A stretch of 45,797 nt of DNA from Candidatus Yanofskyibacteriota bacterium (GTDB lineage Bacteria > Patescibacteriota > Minisyncoccia > 2-02-FULL-40-12 > GWA2-44-9), in contig JACPNL010000030.1 of assembly GCA_016185505.1 (NCBI GenBank), positions 1 to 45,797 on the forward strand, read 5' to 3'. The first letter of the stretch is position 1. Every line of letters begins with the position of its first letter. The notes below the pieces were generated by a model. That model had not been told where the DNA came from. It ran no database searches and was given only the letters and a program-made list of their open reading frames with translations. Below are positions 1 through 6,695 of this stretch, piece after piece. The position numbers were made by a program, and so were the translations under genes.

Positions 1-79
1 ACTCCGTGAGTATAGAGTCAATGTGGATAACCTATCGCTACCCTTGTTGCGGATTTTGGATGTCAGAACTTTTTAAATT

Positions 80-673
80 TTAATGAGTATGCTCGTTATC
101 GCCGCCGCAACCATCCGAGAGATTCCAAACCTCGGTGAGCTGTTCGCCGGTGAATTGATAGTTTTTGATTAGATATTTTCCTAAACCGCCATACACATAC
201 CACCGCCAGCACTTGCAACAGCAAGGCCCTTTTTCGTGCGAGTTCTCCATTGCATAATCATACGCCATCTGTTCTTTCGGCGTAAGTTCCATATCATAGT
301 AGCCCAACAATTTTTCAGCCAATCCTGCCTCAATATCATACGGGTCTGGTGGAATTTCTGAAATGTCGGAGTACTTTTTTAGTCCTTCGACCTGTTCGGT
401 ATATCGATGAAGGCTCATTGGCGAACAACAAGAACCTTGGAGCCGCGCTCCAACGGGTAACAACGGAATTGATTCCTTAAACGAAGCAGAACAAGAAGAG
501 TTTCCATTTTGAGATAGATAGTCAAATTTAGCGGCTAATGCCGTTTGAACCTTACCGGTTTCGTTATGAGTAGTATCACTGATCAGAGATTTGTCGAATT
601 GGTTAGTAATATAAAAATAGACACCTCCGACCACAATGATCAAAGCGGTGACAAGAAGTAAATTTCTGTTCAT
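80..673 (-). CDS. Exported Cys-rich protein of a mercury-type cluster
   Basis: I recognise no named family. Seen: 197 residues with one N-terminal hydrophobic segment (about residues 5-22), most likely an uncleaved anchor that puts the rest outside the membrane. The outer part has eight cysteines: C61, C82-C83, C151-C152-C153, C155 and C189, with a GPCCCKCWRW block and a GCGGDNEHTH tail. The middle (about 85-148) is helical and charged. Such paired thiols plus terminal histidines fit a soft-metal binding protein. It is the last gene of the run that contains merA, 15 bp after a membrane protein with CxxC motifs, so I infer an extracytoplasmic Hg(II)/thiophilic-metal scavenger that does the job of MerP without being homologous to it. 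Function is inferred from cysteine pattern and context only. Confidence 0.75.
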   Translation of the reverse strand: MNRNLLLVTALIIVVGGVYFYITNQFDKSLISDTTHNETGKVQTALAAKFDYLSQNGNSSCSASFKESIPLLPVGARLQGSCCSPMSLHRYTEQVEGLKKYSDISEIPPDPYDIEAGLAEKLLGYYDMELTPKEQMAYDYAMENSHEKGPCCCKCWRWYVYGGLGKYLIKNYQFTGEQLTEVWNLSDGCGGDNEHTH

Positions 674-688
674 AGATTTAAAATCATT

Positions 689-1198
689 TTAGCACGAATT
701 GCACACCTTGTTTATTTTTCTAGCAGTAAAATAAACGGAAATAATCACAAGCGCTATTGATCCAAGAAGAAAGAATGTTTGGTATTTCAATACAAACGCA
801 ACACTGCCGATTCCTAATCCCACAACGCCAAACAATGAAGCAAGGCATGATGCGCAGGTGGCAGTTCCTACAATCGCCCCGAAAGCTCCCCCGAATCCTG
901 CCGCAGTGCCGCTCGCCGCAGATTTTGAAATGTTGACCGATTGGCTTTGTTTTCTCCGAGCATAAATATTCATTGAAAAATTAAGTCCCACCAAAAGCGC
1001 GAGACATATCATCAAGAAATAATCCTGTATGCGGAAAATAGACAACTGAAACGCAAGCGTATTGCCGGGAGTCGTGACAACGGGAATAAAAACGAATAGT
1101 CCGAAGAAGAATAGCGCAAACAAAAGAACGATAACGACATGCTTTTGTTCCCCGAGCATTTGCCTAGCCGCGCTATGTATTTGTTGTAGTTTACTCAT
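689..1198 (-). CDS. Four-helix membrane protein with CxxC motifs, candidate metal transporter
   Basis: 169 residues with four predicted membrane segments at about 21-41, 59-79, 98-137 (long, Gly/Ala-rich) and 140-158. Cysteine pairs C115-x-x-C118 inside the third segment and C166-x-x-C169 at the very C terminus are the striking features. MerT, MerC and MerF transporters move Hg(II) with membrane cysteine pairs, but this sequence is not clearly any of them. Its place between merA and an exported Cys-rich protein suggests a Hg(II) or related soft-metal importer that feeds the reductase. A hairpin terminator lies just upstream, so expression may depend on read-through. An alternative is a thiol-redox membrane protein. 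Confidence 0.7.
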   Translation of the reverse strand: MSKLQQIHSAARQMLGEQKHVVIVLLFALFFFGLFVFIPVVTTPGNTLAFQLSIFRIQDYFLMICLALLVGLNFSMNIYARRKQSQSVNISKSAASGTAAGFGGAFGAIVGTATCASCLASLFGVVGLGIGSVAFVLKYQTFFLLGSIALVIISVYFTARKINKVCNSC

Positions 1199-1200
1199 AT

Positions 1201-1231
1201 AAAACCAAAAGGCGCCTTGAAAAAAGACGCC
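1201..1231 (-). terminator. Hairpin terminator or attenuator behind the AroE-like gene
   Basis: Read on the minus strand, GGCGTCTT and AAGGCGCC pair over 8 bp with one G-U wobble, followed by TTTTGGTTTT. It directly follows the stop at 1238 and ends at the start of the membrane-protein gene, so it could separate or attenuate the last two genes of the cluster. Confidence 0.6.
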
Positions 1232-1237
1232 GGAAAA

Positions 1238-2659
1238 TTAAGAACTAGCGGCTCGTTTCATGACCTCAGCCACTTGTTCTTTTGTAATATTTCTTGCTTG
1301 AAGTTCTTTGCCGTAGAGCAGCCAAAACGCTTCTACGCCCTGATTGATCACCATTGGAATTCCATCAAGAATTTCAAAACCGGCGTTTCTTGCTTCTCTC
1401 AAGGTCGCAGTAGGATTTTTTCGGATCATAATATCTGAAATAATGACTCCCCGGGGAAGCTCTTTCAGAATAGAAGCGGCCTCGTCAATATTCTTTTTTA
1501 TATTTTCTTCGGTCGGCGGTAAAGTTATATCACTAAAAGCCGCGTAACTCTCTAGCGGGCTCTTTGGATCATCAATCACGGCAATAATTACATCGGCATC
1601 GAAAATTTTTCCTTTTATTTCGTCCCGGCCGCCGCCATAAGCCCTTTGCTCGCCAAAATATTTATTTATTCTCTCGGCCAAATTCACCGCTTTATCTTTT
1701 GTTCTGTTTAAGATGCTGACTTGCATTCCTTTCTCCGCTAATGCGAAAGCTATGGCATTGCCGGCGCCGCCGGCTCCCAAAACAACCACTTTTTTACCGA
1801 CAAGTTTTTCGTTCCTCTTTTTGAACGCTTCTTCCAAGCTTTGCGCGTAGCCAAGACCATCGGTATTAAACCCCTTGGATTTTCCCTCCGATGTTTTCAT
1901 AATGAAATTAACGGCGCCGATTTCTTTGGCCAGCGGCTCCACCTCGTCAAGAAAAGGAATAACCTCATCCTTGAATCCCGTACCAGCTCCGCCTCCTTTG
2001 TATTTTGTGTCTTTGCGGAGTACATCCAGTATGTGCCCGCATTGCTTCGGATCGCCAACCAGCATAATGTTTCCGGCATCAATTCCAAATTCTTGGTATG
2101 CCGCATTCCACATTACGGGTGTTTTAGCAGGATAATCATGTTCTATGAGTGGAATAGTGTAAGCGGGAAAGTCTAAATTTTCCAGGTTACTTTTAGGTTC
2201 GCGGGCGTAAGCTAAAGTTCTCGTCCTGATTAAATCTCCAGCCTCATTTAGATCGTCCGCGTATTCAAACCTCACAATTGTAACGACATCGCTGTCGGTA
2301 AAATCCTTTCCGTAAAGCCGTTTTAATTTTTCAACGAGCTCTGCTTTGGTTTTTGGAAGCAAGGGTGTACCTTCTAAATCTGCCGGCTCAATTTCTCCAA
2401 GCGTTTTCTTTTCCGCGGCATATACCACTACCGTAGTTTGCCAAGGATCAAATTCCTTATCTTCTTTCTGAATTTTTATCCGAATAAATCGGCCTTCTCT
2501 GTATCCATTCTTGGGATCGTCTGTTTCAGCCGTTCTATCTCCCACCCTGACGCTTGCTGTAATAACTTTATTTTGAAGGAGCTCTTTTTCGTCTTCTCGA
2601 AACCAAAGCTCATTGGCAAAAAACGGCTTTTTATGTTCTTTCTCTCGTGAATTTTCCAC
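1238..2659 (-). CDS. ASCH-like domain fused to shikimate dehydrogenase (AroE-like)
   Basis: The C-terminal two thirds is an AroE fold: a substrate half with TPVMWNAAYQEFGID, a Lys in TGFKDEVIPFLDEV at the place of the catalytic Lys, NTD in GFNTDGLGY, a GAGGAGNA nucleotide loop, and a DGIPMVINQGVEAF ending. The first ~140 residues resemble an ASCH/PUA-like domain (LWFREDEKELLQNKVITASV onward), an unusual partner for AroE. I place the start at the GTG at 2657-2659, preceded by AAGGAGG eight bases upstream. An in-frame ATG at 2705-2707 gives 16 more residues, but it lies about where transcription from a TATAAT at 2713-2718 would begin. No other shikimate gene is in the window. It follows merA by about 140 bp and may have its own promoter. 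Its role beside a metal-detoxification gene is unknown. Confidence 0.85.
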   Translation of the reverse strand: MENSREKEHKKPFFANELWFREDEKELLQNKVITASVRVGDRTAETDDPKNGYREGRFIRIKIQKEDKEFDPWQTTVVVYAAEKKTLGEIEPADLEGTPLLPKTKAELVEKLKRLYGKDFTDSDVVTIVRFEYADDLNEAGDLIRTRTLAYAREPKSNLENLDFPAYTIPLIEHDYPAKTPVMWNAAYQEFGIDAGNIMLVGDPKQCGHILDVLRKDTKYKGGGAGTGFKDEVIPFLDEVEPLAKEIGAVNFIMKTSEGKSKGFNTDGLGYAQSLEEAFKKRNEKLVGKKVVVLGAGGAGNAIAFALAEKGMQVSILNRTKDKAVNLAERINKYFGEQRAYGGGRDEIKGKIFDADVIIAVIDDPKSPLESYAAFSDITLPPTEENIKKNIDEAASILKELPRGVIISDIMIRKNPTATLREARNAGFEILDGIPMVINQGVEAFWLLYGKELQARNITKEQVAEVMKRAASS

Positions 2660-2667
2660 TTTTCCGC

Positions 2668-2718
2668 CCTCCTTATTCAATTGTAATTTTTCGCAGCAGT
2701 TTTCCATTTTATATTATA
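2668..2718 (-). promoter_or_regulatory. TATAAT box and strong Shine-Dalgarno for the AroE-like gene
   Basis: Minus-strand TATAAT (2713-2718) has no convincing -35 box. AAGGAGG (2668-2674) sits eight bases before a GTG. Together they favour a start at 2659 with a leader of roughly 45 nt, though a leaderless start at 2707 is possible. Confidence 0.4.
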
Positions 2719-2802
2719 GTATCGTTTTTGCCAAACCTCAGCGAATAATGCTGGTTAAAAATTTAAATCGATAGCGCCGAGGCGATTTTTGTATCCATTA
2801 AT

Positions 2803-4239
2803 TTATTCAGTACAACAGGAAAGTTTCGACACATCTTTCCTGAATGACTGCGCGACCCATTTAATTGATTCGGCTATTGTGGGGAAAATGAATGTGTTTT
2901 TAATAATGTCGTCCAGCTTCATTTTGTTCTTGATAATAAAACTTGCCATTGAAATAATTTCGTCCGCTTTGGCGCCAGCCATGTGAATACCGACAACCTC
3001 TTCTGTTTTGGCGTCTATCGCCATTTTAATTAAGCCGTCTGATGCTTCTAAAATGTGCGCTTTGGGAACAAGTCCCAAACTCAAAGTGCGGCAACTGCAG
3101 GTAAGCCCGCTTTGCTTGACGATTGCCTCATCGGTAAGGCCGACGCTGACGAGCGGCGGGTCGGTGAAAATGGCGTGGGGTACCGCGTGAAAATCAACTT
3201 TAATGCCCTTATTTTCCAAAAGGTTGGATGCGGCAACAAACCCCTCTCTACCGGCAACCGTTTCTAACTTGAGATTGACCTCATCTCCCGCCTGATCAAC
3301 AACATCACCGGCCGCGAATATATGAGGAAGATCGGATTGCAAAAATTCATTGGTTATTATTCCTCCTTTTTTGCCGATGCCGACACCAATACTTTCAAGG
3401 TTCAAAGATTGGGTGTTAGCCCTAACGCCGGTTGCTACCAAAATTTTCTCTGCCTTAATAGTAATTTCTTTATCTTGTATATCGGCTTGAATCTCGATAA
3501 GGCCGTCATGTCGCCCCACGCTTTTTGTTTTGACGGATGTGTGAATGGTAATTCCTTCCTCTTCCAGCTTTTTTTGCAGGAAGTTTGATAATTCCGGCTC
3601 TTCGCGATCGGCTATTCTTTCAGCTGATTGCAGAACCATAACCTTCGTTCCGAAACGGTTATAGATTTGGGCAAATTCAAGACCCAAAGGCCCGCCGCCC
3701 AAAATGATCACTGATTTCGGCAATTCTTTTAAGCTCAAGGCCTCTATGTTGGTCAAATAATCCACACCATCCAATCCGGGAATCGGCGGAATAAAAGTGG
3801 ACGAGCCGGTTGAGATTAAAAACTTTTCTCCCGTAATTTTCTCACCGTTAACTTCAATCGTGTGTTCATCAATAAACCTGGCGGAGCCTTCTTTGAGGGT
3901 GACATAAACCAAGAATTTGAGAGTGCCGGCGTACGCCTTGCTTTGAAGTTTGCTGATAAGGGCGTCTTTTGACTCAACGACTTTTTTAAAATCCAAACTC
4001 GGTACACTATCTGGCACACCGGCAAATTTGCTGTGTTTAGCATTCCAATAGGCCTCCGCTACGGTAAGCAACCTTTTAGATGGCATACAGCCGACATTGA
4101 TACAAGTACCGCCCAGAGGCACTTTTCCGCCTGAAATCATCAAAGTTTTTATTTTTAACGAGTCGGCTTTGATAGCCGCGGCAAATCCCGCTGCCCCGCC
4201 CCCGATAATAATAAACGGATAATCGTATTTATTTTCCAT
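2803..4239 (-). CDS. merA: Mercuric reductase MerA, core form without the N-terminal metal domain
   Basis: Flavin disulfide reductase that would use NADPH to reduce Hg(II) to Hg(0) in the cytoplasm. Seen: FAD loop GGGAAG (13-18), redox pair C46/C51 in GGTCINVGCMPSK, a second Rossmann loop GGGPLG, the AAGD FAD motif, and a C terminus ending DVSKLSCCTE. The Cys475-Cys476 pair there is the MerA hallmark and is absent from lipoamide dehydrogenases. Length 478 matches the MerA core, and the HMA/MerP-like N-terminal domain is missing. In my remembered alignment, the active-site Tyr near the C terminus (FPYLT in Tn501 MerA) is Phe452 here, while a Tyr is kept in DYLTNIEAL. It starts 2 bp after arsR ends, so the two are co-transcribed. 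Confidence 0.9.
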   Translation of the reverse strand: MENKYDYPFIIIGGGAAGFAAAIKADSLKIKTLMISGGKVPLGGTCINVGCMPSKRLLTVAEAYWNAKHSKFAGVPDSVPSLDFKKVVESKDALISKLQSKAYAGTLKFLVYVTLKEGSARFIDEHTIEVNGEKITGEKFLISTGSSTFIPPIPGLDGVDYLTNIEALSLKELPKSVIILGGGPLGLEFAQIYNRFGTKVMVLQSAERIADREEPELSNFLQKKLEEEGITIHTSVKTKSVGRHDGLIEIQADIQDKEITIKAEKILVATGVRANTQSLNLESIGVGIGKKGGIITNEFLQSDLPHIFAAGDVVDQAGDEVNLKLETVAGREGFVAASNLLENKGIKVDFHAVPHAIFTDPPLVSVGLTDEAIVKQSGLTCSCRTLSLGLVPKAHILEASDGLIKMAIDAKTEEVVGIHMAGAKADEIISMASFIIKNKMKLDDIIKNTFIFPTIAESIKWVAQSFRKDVSKLSCCTE

Positions 4240-4241
4240 AG

Positions 4242-4559
4242 TTACGGCGTCAGTTGTTGTTTCACAATACCAAATAAAGGCGACCTTTTATCGATGTGAT
4301 AATAAACGGTCTTAAAATCCCTTCTTGATTTCACTAGACAGCATTTTCTTAAATTTTTAAGCGAATGTGAAACGGCGGAAACGGAAACACCCACCAGTCC
4401 GGCAATCTCCGATACGGATAGCTCTTTGTGTTTGCACAGCAAATAACAAATCTTCATTCTCGTCAGATCGCCAAGAATATTAAAATCACAAGCGCATTTT
4501 ACGAGGGCCTTTTTGTTAGTAAGTTCTTTTTTTATTCTGTTTCTGGTTTTTATATTCAT
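4242..4559 (-). CDS. ArsR/SmtB-family metal-sensing repressor
   Basis: 105-residue winged helix-turn-helix protein: ILGDLTRMKICYLL, then ELSVSEIAGLVGVSVSAVSHSLKNL (recognition region) and a wing with YYHI. Cysteines at 22, 24, 38, 42, 73 and 74 give candidate thiolate ligands. The canonical CVC of ArsR is not at its usual place (ELSVSEI), so sensing probably uses C22/C24 plus others. It is the first gene of the operon with merA, and its promoter carries a clear ArsR/SmtB-type palindrome, so autorepression and release by Hg(II) or a related metal is the natural model. ArsR-type rather than MerR-type control of merA is known in some actinobacteria. Confidence 0.88.
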   Translation of the reverse strand: MNIKTRNRIKKELTNKKALVKCACDFNILGDLTRMKICYLLCKHKELSVSEIAGLVGVSVSAVSHSLKNLRKCCLVKSRRDFKTVYYHIDKRSPLFGIVKQQLTP

Positions 4560-4585
4560 TGGTAAGGTAAATTAGGCGTTATCAT

Positions 4586-4601
4586 TTGAACAGCCATTCA
4601 A
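4586..4601 (-). promoter_or_regulatory. ArsR/SmtB-type operator
   Basis: An imperfect palindrome, TGAACA-GC-CATTCA on the plus strand (4587-4600) with one extra pair each side. It closely resembles the SmtB operator core TGAACA-N2-TATTCA. It begins at the edge of the -10 box and covers the expected transcription start of arsR-merA. Confidence 0.8.
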
Positions 4602-4629
4602 GTATACTACCGGACAAATATAAAGTCAA
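4601..4629 (-). promoter_or_regulatory. Sigma-70-type promoter of arsR-merA
   Basis: Minus strand TTGACT (4624-4629), 17-base spacer, TATACT (4601-4606). Near-consensus boxes with ideal spacing; the operator lies directly downstream, as expected for an ArsR-repressed promoter. Confidence 0.85.
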
Positions 4630-4640
4630 CCGTCAATGTG

Positions 4641-4670
4641 GATAAAAAACAACCCCCTTCGGGGGTTGTT
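4641..4670 (-). terminator. Rho-independent terminator of the flavodoxin-like gene
   Basis: AACAACCCCC and GGGGGTTGTT form a 10-bp stem with a short GAA loop on the minus strand, followed by TTTTATCC. It lies 26 bp past the stop at 4696 and insulates the arsR promoter. Confidence 0.85.
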
Positions 4671-4695
4671 TAACTTCTATCGCTGGGCATTTCTT

Positions 4696-5367
4696 TCAAT
4701 AGCACTTCGGTTCCTCCTCTGGTGCCGACCCTTGCGACATGTTTTCTTCAAACTCGTTAATTTCTTCTTTGTGGGCCTTGAACAGCATGGCGTAATTCAT
4801 TAAATTACGAGCCATCACATCAAGCATCGCTTTGGTGGCTTGATTTTTGCGGCGTTTTACCGCGTCCTCATTCATGCCCCCGCCAACCTCACCCACCCAA
4901 TAAGCAACGCTTTCAGGCGGTATGACAAATCCAAGCCATTGCAAAAAGTTATACAAATTACCGACAATATGCTGAACTCCGTCTTCGTGGCCGGTAATAA
5001 CCAGGCCGGCGACTTTATGATAGAGATCGGATTTTCCGGTCATAATATACGACTCATCAAAATGGGTCATCCTTTCCATAACTCGCTGGATCAAACTTGA
5101 TTGTCCGCCCCACCAAATGGGCGTAGCGAAAATAACGATGTCCGCTTTTCGCAGAGCATTGGCGATTTTAGGCCACTCGTCATCATCAGACATCTGCTCT
5201 CCTAGCCCGACCGGAATATTCATATTGGCCAAACGGAACTTCTCTACTTCTACTCCATATTCGGTAAAATACTTTAGAAGGTCGTCAACAAGCTCGTCGG
5301 TATTAGAAAGCTCCTCCCCCGCCTTAAGAGTTCCCAATAAAACTACTGCTTTTAATTTTTCGTTCAT
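4696..5367 (-). CDS. Flavodoxin-family NAD(P)H-dependent oxidoreductase
   Basis: 223 residues with the flavodoxin-like (FMN reductase) fold: an N-terminal strand and phosphate loop VVLLGTLKAGEELSNT, then ADIVIFATPIWWGGQSSLIQRVMERM, the typical isoalloxazine-contact segment. It should be a cytoplasmic FMN enzyme reducing quinones, nitro compounds or metal complexes. The C-terminal ~35 residues are acidic and end EEEPKCY. It overlaps the upstream small membrane-protein gene by 4 bp (translational coupling) and has its own terminator. It is next to, but transcribed apart from, the mer-type operon; a link to metal or oxidative stress is only suggested. Confidence 0.85.
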   Translation of the reverse strand: MNEKLKAVVLLGTLKAGEELSNTDELVDDLLKYFTEYGVEVEKFRLANMNIPVGLGEQMSDDDEWPKIANALRKADIVIFATPIWWGGQSSLIQRVMERMTHFDESYIMTGKSDLYHKVAGLVITGHEDGVQHIVGNLYNFLQWLGFVIPPESVAYWVGEVGGGMNEDAVKRRKNQATKAMLDVMARNLMNYAMLFKAHKEEINEFEENMSQGSAPEEEPKCY

Positions 5368-5603
5368 AACTTATGTTTTAATCTTAAAAATTTTGCGAAA
5401 AATTTATCCCAAAAATCAGGATGATCGACAACTAGCTCTTCCAGTATAGCAAACGGGATAACGATAACAACGGCTCCTAATATAATACGAGGATTTATTA
5501 TTTGATCGGTCAAAAAATGCAAAGATAACAAATTGTCGGCCAGATTGGATATCAGGCCAAAAATTACAAATTCCAAAATTCTGAATTTAGTCCGTATTTT
5601 CAT
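5364..5603 (-). CDS. Small two-helix membrane protein, unknown function
   Basis: 79 residues; two hydrophobic stretches (about 11-30 and 38-57) with a basic C-terminal end (KFFAKFLRLKHKL). I recognise no family. Its last 4 bp overlap the start of the flavodoxin-like gene, so the two form one unit. It may serve as a membrane partner of that enzyme, but this is inference from coupling only. Confidence 0.6.
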   Translation of the reverse strand: MKIRTKFRILEFVIFGLISNLADNLLSLHFLTDQIINPRIILGAVVIVIPFAILEELVVDHPDFWDKFFAKFLRLKHKL

Positions 5604-5926
5604 TTGGAAGAAGTTTTTTAAACATTGCGTTATGGATTCTAACTCTAATTATTACATTTATAAAAGCAGCTGACAATTTCTTAAATCAACAAAAAATCAC
5701 CGATTTTTTGTTCTTGAATACTGCACTCCTCCCTACACTATCTCCTTCGCATAAAGCTACGGAAGTACGCGGTAAGACGTTTCTGAGGGTCTTTTCCAGT
5801 GGCCATTTGACCCGCTTGCCCATCGCGCCACCGGCATAGCCTTTGGCGACGCACGGCCGTAAGTTTACTGACCGCGTGCCGCCATAGCTGGCTTCAGCGG
5901 TGGCGCAAGGAGGGTCTCGGTCGGGG
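5604..5926. other. Gene-free, structured, GC-rich block downstream of purD
   Basis: No supported reading frame. An 11-bp hairpin with AACAAAAAATC arms (5688-5712) may act as a terminator. 5730-5926 is clearly richer in GC than the flanks and holds nested repeats: a 9-bp inverted pair GCGCCACCG (5825-5833) / CGGTGGCGC (5898-5906), GCACG/CGTGC inside it, a repeated CATAGC, and an imperfect palindrome at 5748-5768. It could be a palindromic mobile element or an unrecognised RNA. Confidence 0.4.
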
Positions 5927-6685
5927 TCATTTCCCTATGTCTTTTCGGAAAAACATACCGGGAAAAGATATTATTTTTGTAGCTCCATATGCCTTGGAGA
6001 GAGCTTGGTTCAATGTTCTTCCGGTAGCCGTTATCCCAAATACCCTACCCCCGTTCGTTAGAATGTGGCTGTCTTGAATTTTAGTACCAGCATGAAATAA
6101 AACTATATCCTTATTCGAAATCTTATCTAAACCACTGATAGTTTTACCAGATATATAATTACCTGGGTAACCATCCGAAGCACAGACGACACAGCAGGCA
6201 TAGTTATTGTTCCAATGCACATTCACATCTTTTAATTTGCCCCGTACACTAGCAAGTAAGATATCTAACAAATCTGTTTCTAAAATTCTCATATAGGATT
6301 GTGCTTCTGGATCTCCAAAACGAGCATTGAACTCAATTACCTTAGGACCGTCTTTTGTAATCATTATCCCTGGATATAAAATACCAACAAATGGATAGCC
6401 TCTCTTTTTAAGGGCAGAGAGAGTGGGAATAATAATTTTCTGTTCTATTTCTTTTTTATCCCTATTATTAACTGCTGATACGGGAACAATAGTTCCCATT
6501 CCGCCAGTATTTGGCCCCTTATCTCCATCAAATATTCTTTTATGATCTTTGGCCGCTGGAAAGAGAGTTGCATGTTCTCCATCACAAAAGGCATGGATAG
6601 AAATTTCTCTTCCCGATAAATATTCTTCAATAAGTACTTTTTTACCAGCCTTACCATGAACCCCTCTTTTCATCATATCCGTCAA
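5927..6685 (-). CDS. purD: Phosphoribosylamine-glycine ligase, C-terminal part (frameshifted purD)
   Basis: ATP-grasp and C-terminal domains of GAR synthetase, which makes glycinamide ribonucleotide in purine synthesis. Seen: VLIEEYLSGREISIHAFCDG, the D-H-K-R segment of AAKDHKRIFDGDKGPNTGGMG, and VIEFNARFGDPEAQ with metal ligands, all typical of PurD. The part lacks its own good start: the first triplet is TTG, and reading continues from the upstream half after a one-base shift in an A7 run. The two halves make about 416 residues, the normal PurD length, with no other damage seen. No other purine gene is nearby, and the gene looks more AT-rich than its neighbours, so transfer is possible. Confidence 0.85.
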   Translation of the reverse strand: MTDMMKRGVHGKAGKKVLIEEYLSGREISIHAFCDGEHATLFPAAKDHKRIFDGDKGPNTGGMGTIVPVSAVNNRDKKEIEQKIIIPTLSALKKRGYPFVGILYPGIMITKDGPKVIEFNARFGDPEAQSYMRILETDLLDILLASVRGKLKDVNVHWNNNYACCVVCASDGYPGNYISGKTISGLDKISNKDIVLFHAGTKIQDSHILTNGGRVFGITATGRTLNQALSKAYGATKIISFPGMFFRKDIGK

Positions 6686-6695
6686 AGTTTTTTTG
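6682..6695 (-). other. A7 slippage site splitting purD
   Basis: On the minus strand the codons GCA AAA AAA CTT TGA run over seven consecutive A (6688-6694). A -1 slip on A-AAA-AAA reads on as ACT TTG ACG and restores the full-length protein. Compatible with programmed frameshifting, transcript slippage, mutation or an assembly error. Confidence 0.75.

Noticed and set aside
2803-4239. Generic dihydrolipoamide dehydrogenase call
   Set aside because: The C-terminal SCC motif and ArsR-controlled context point to mercuric reductase; no lipoyl-enzyme genes are near.
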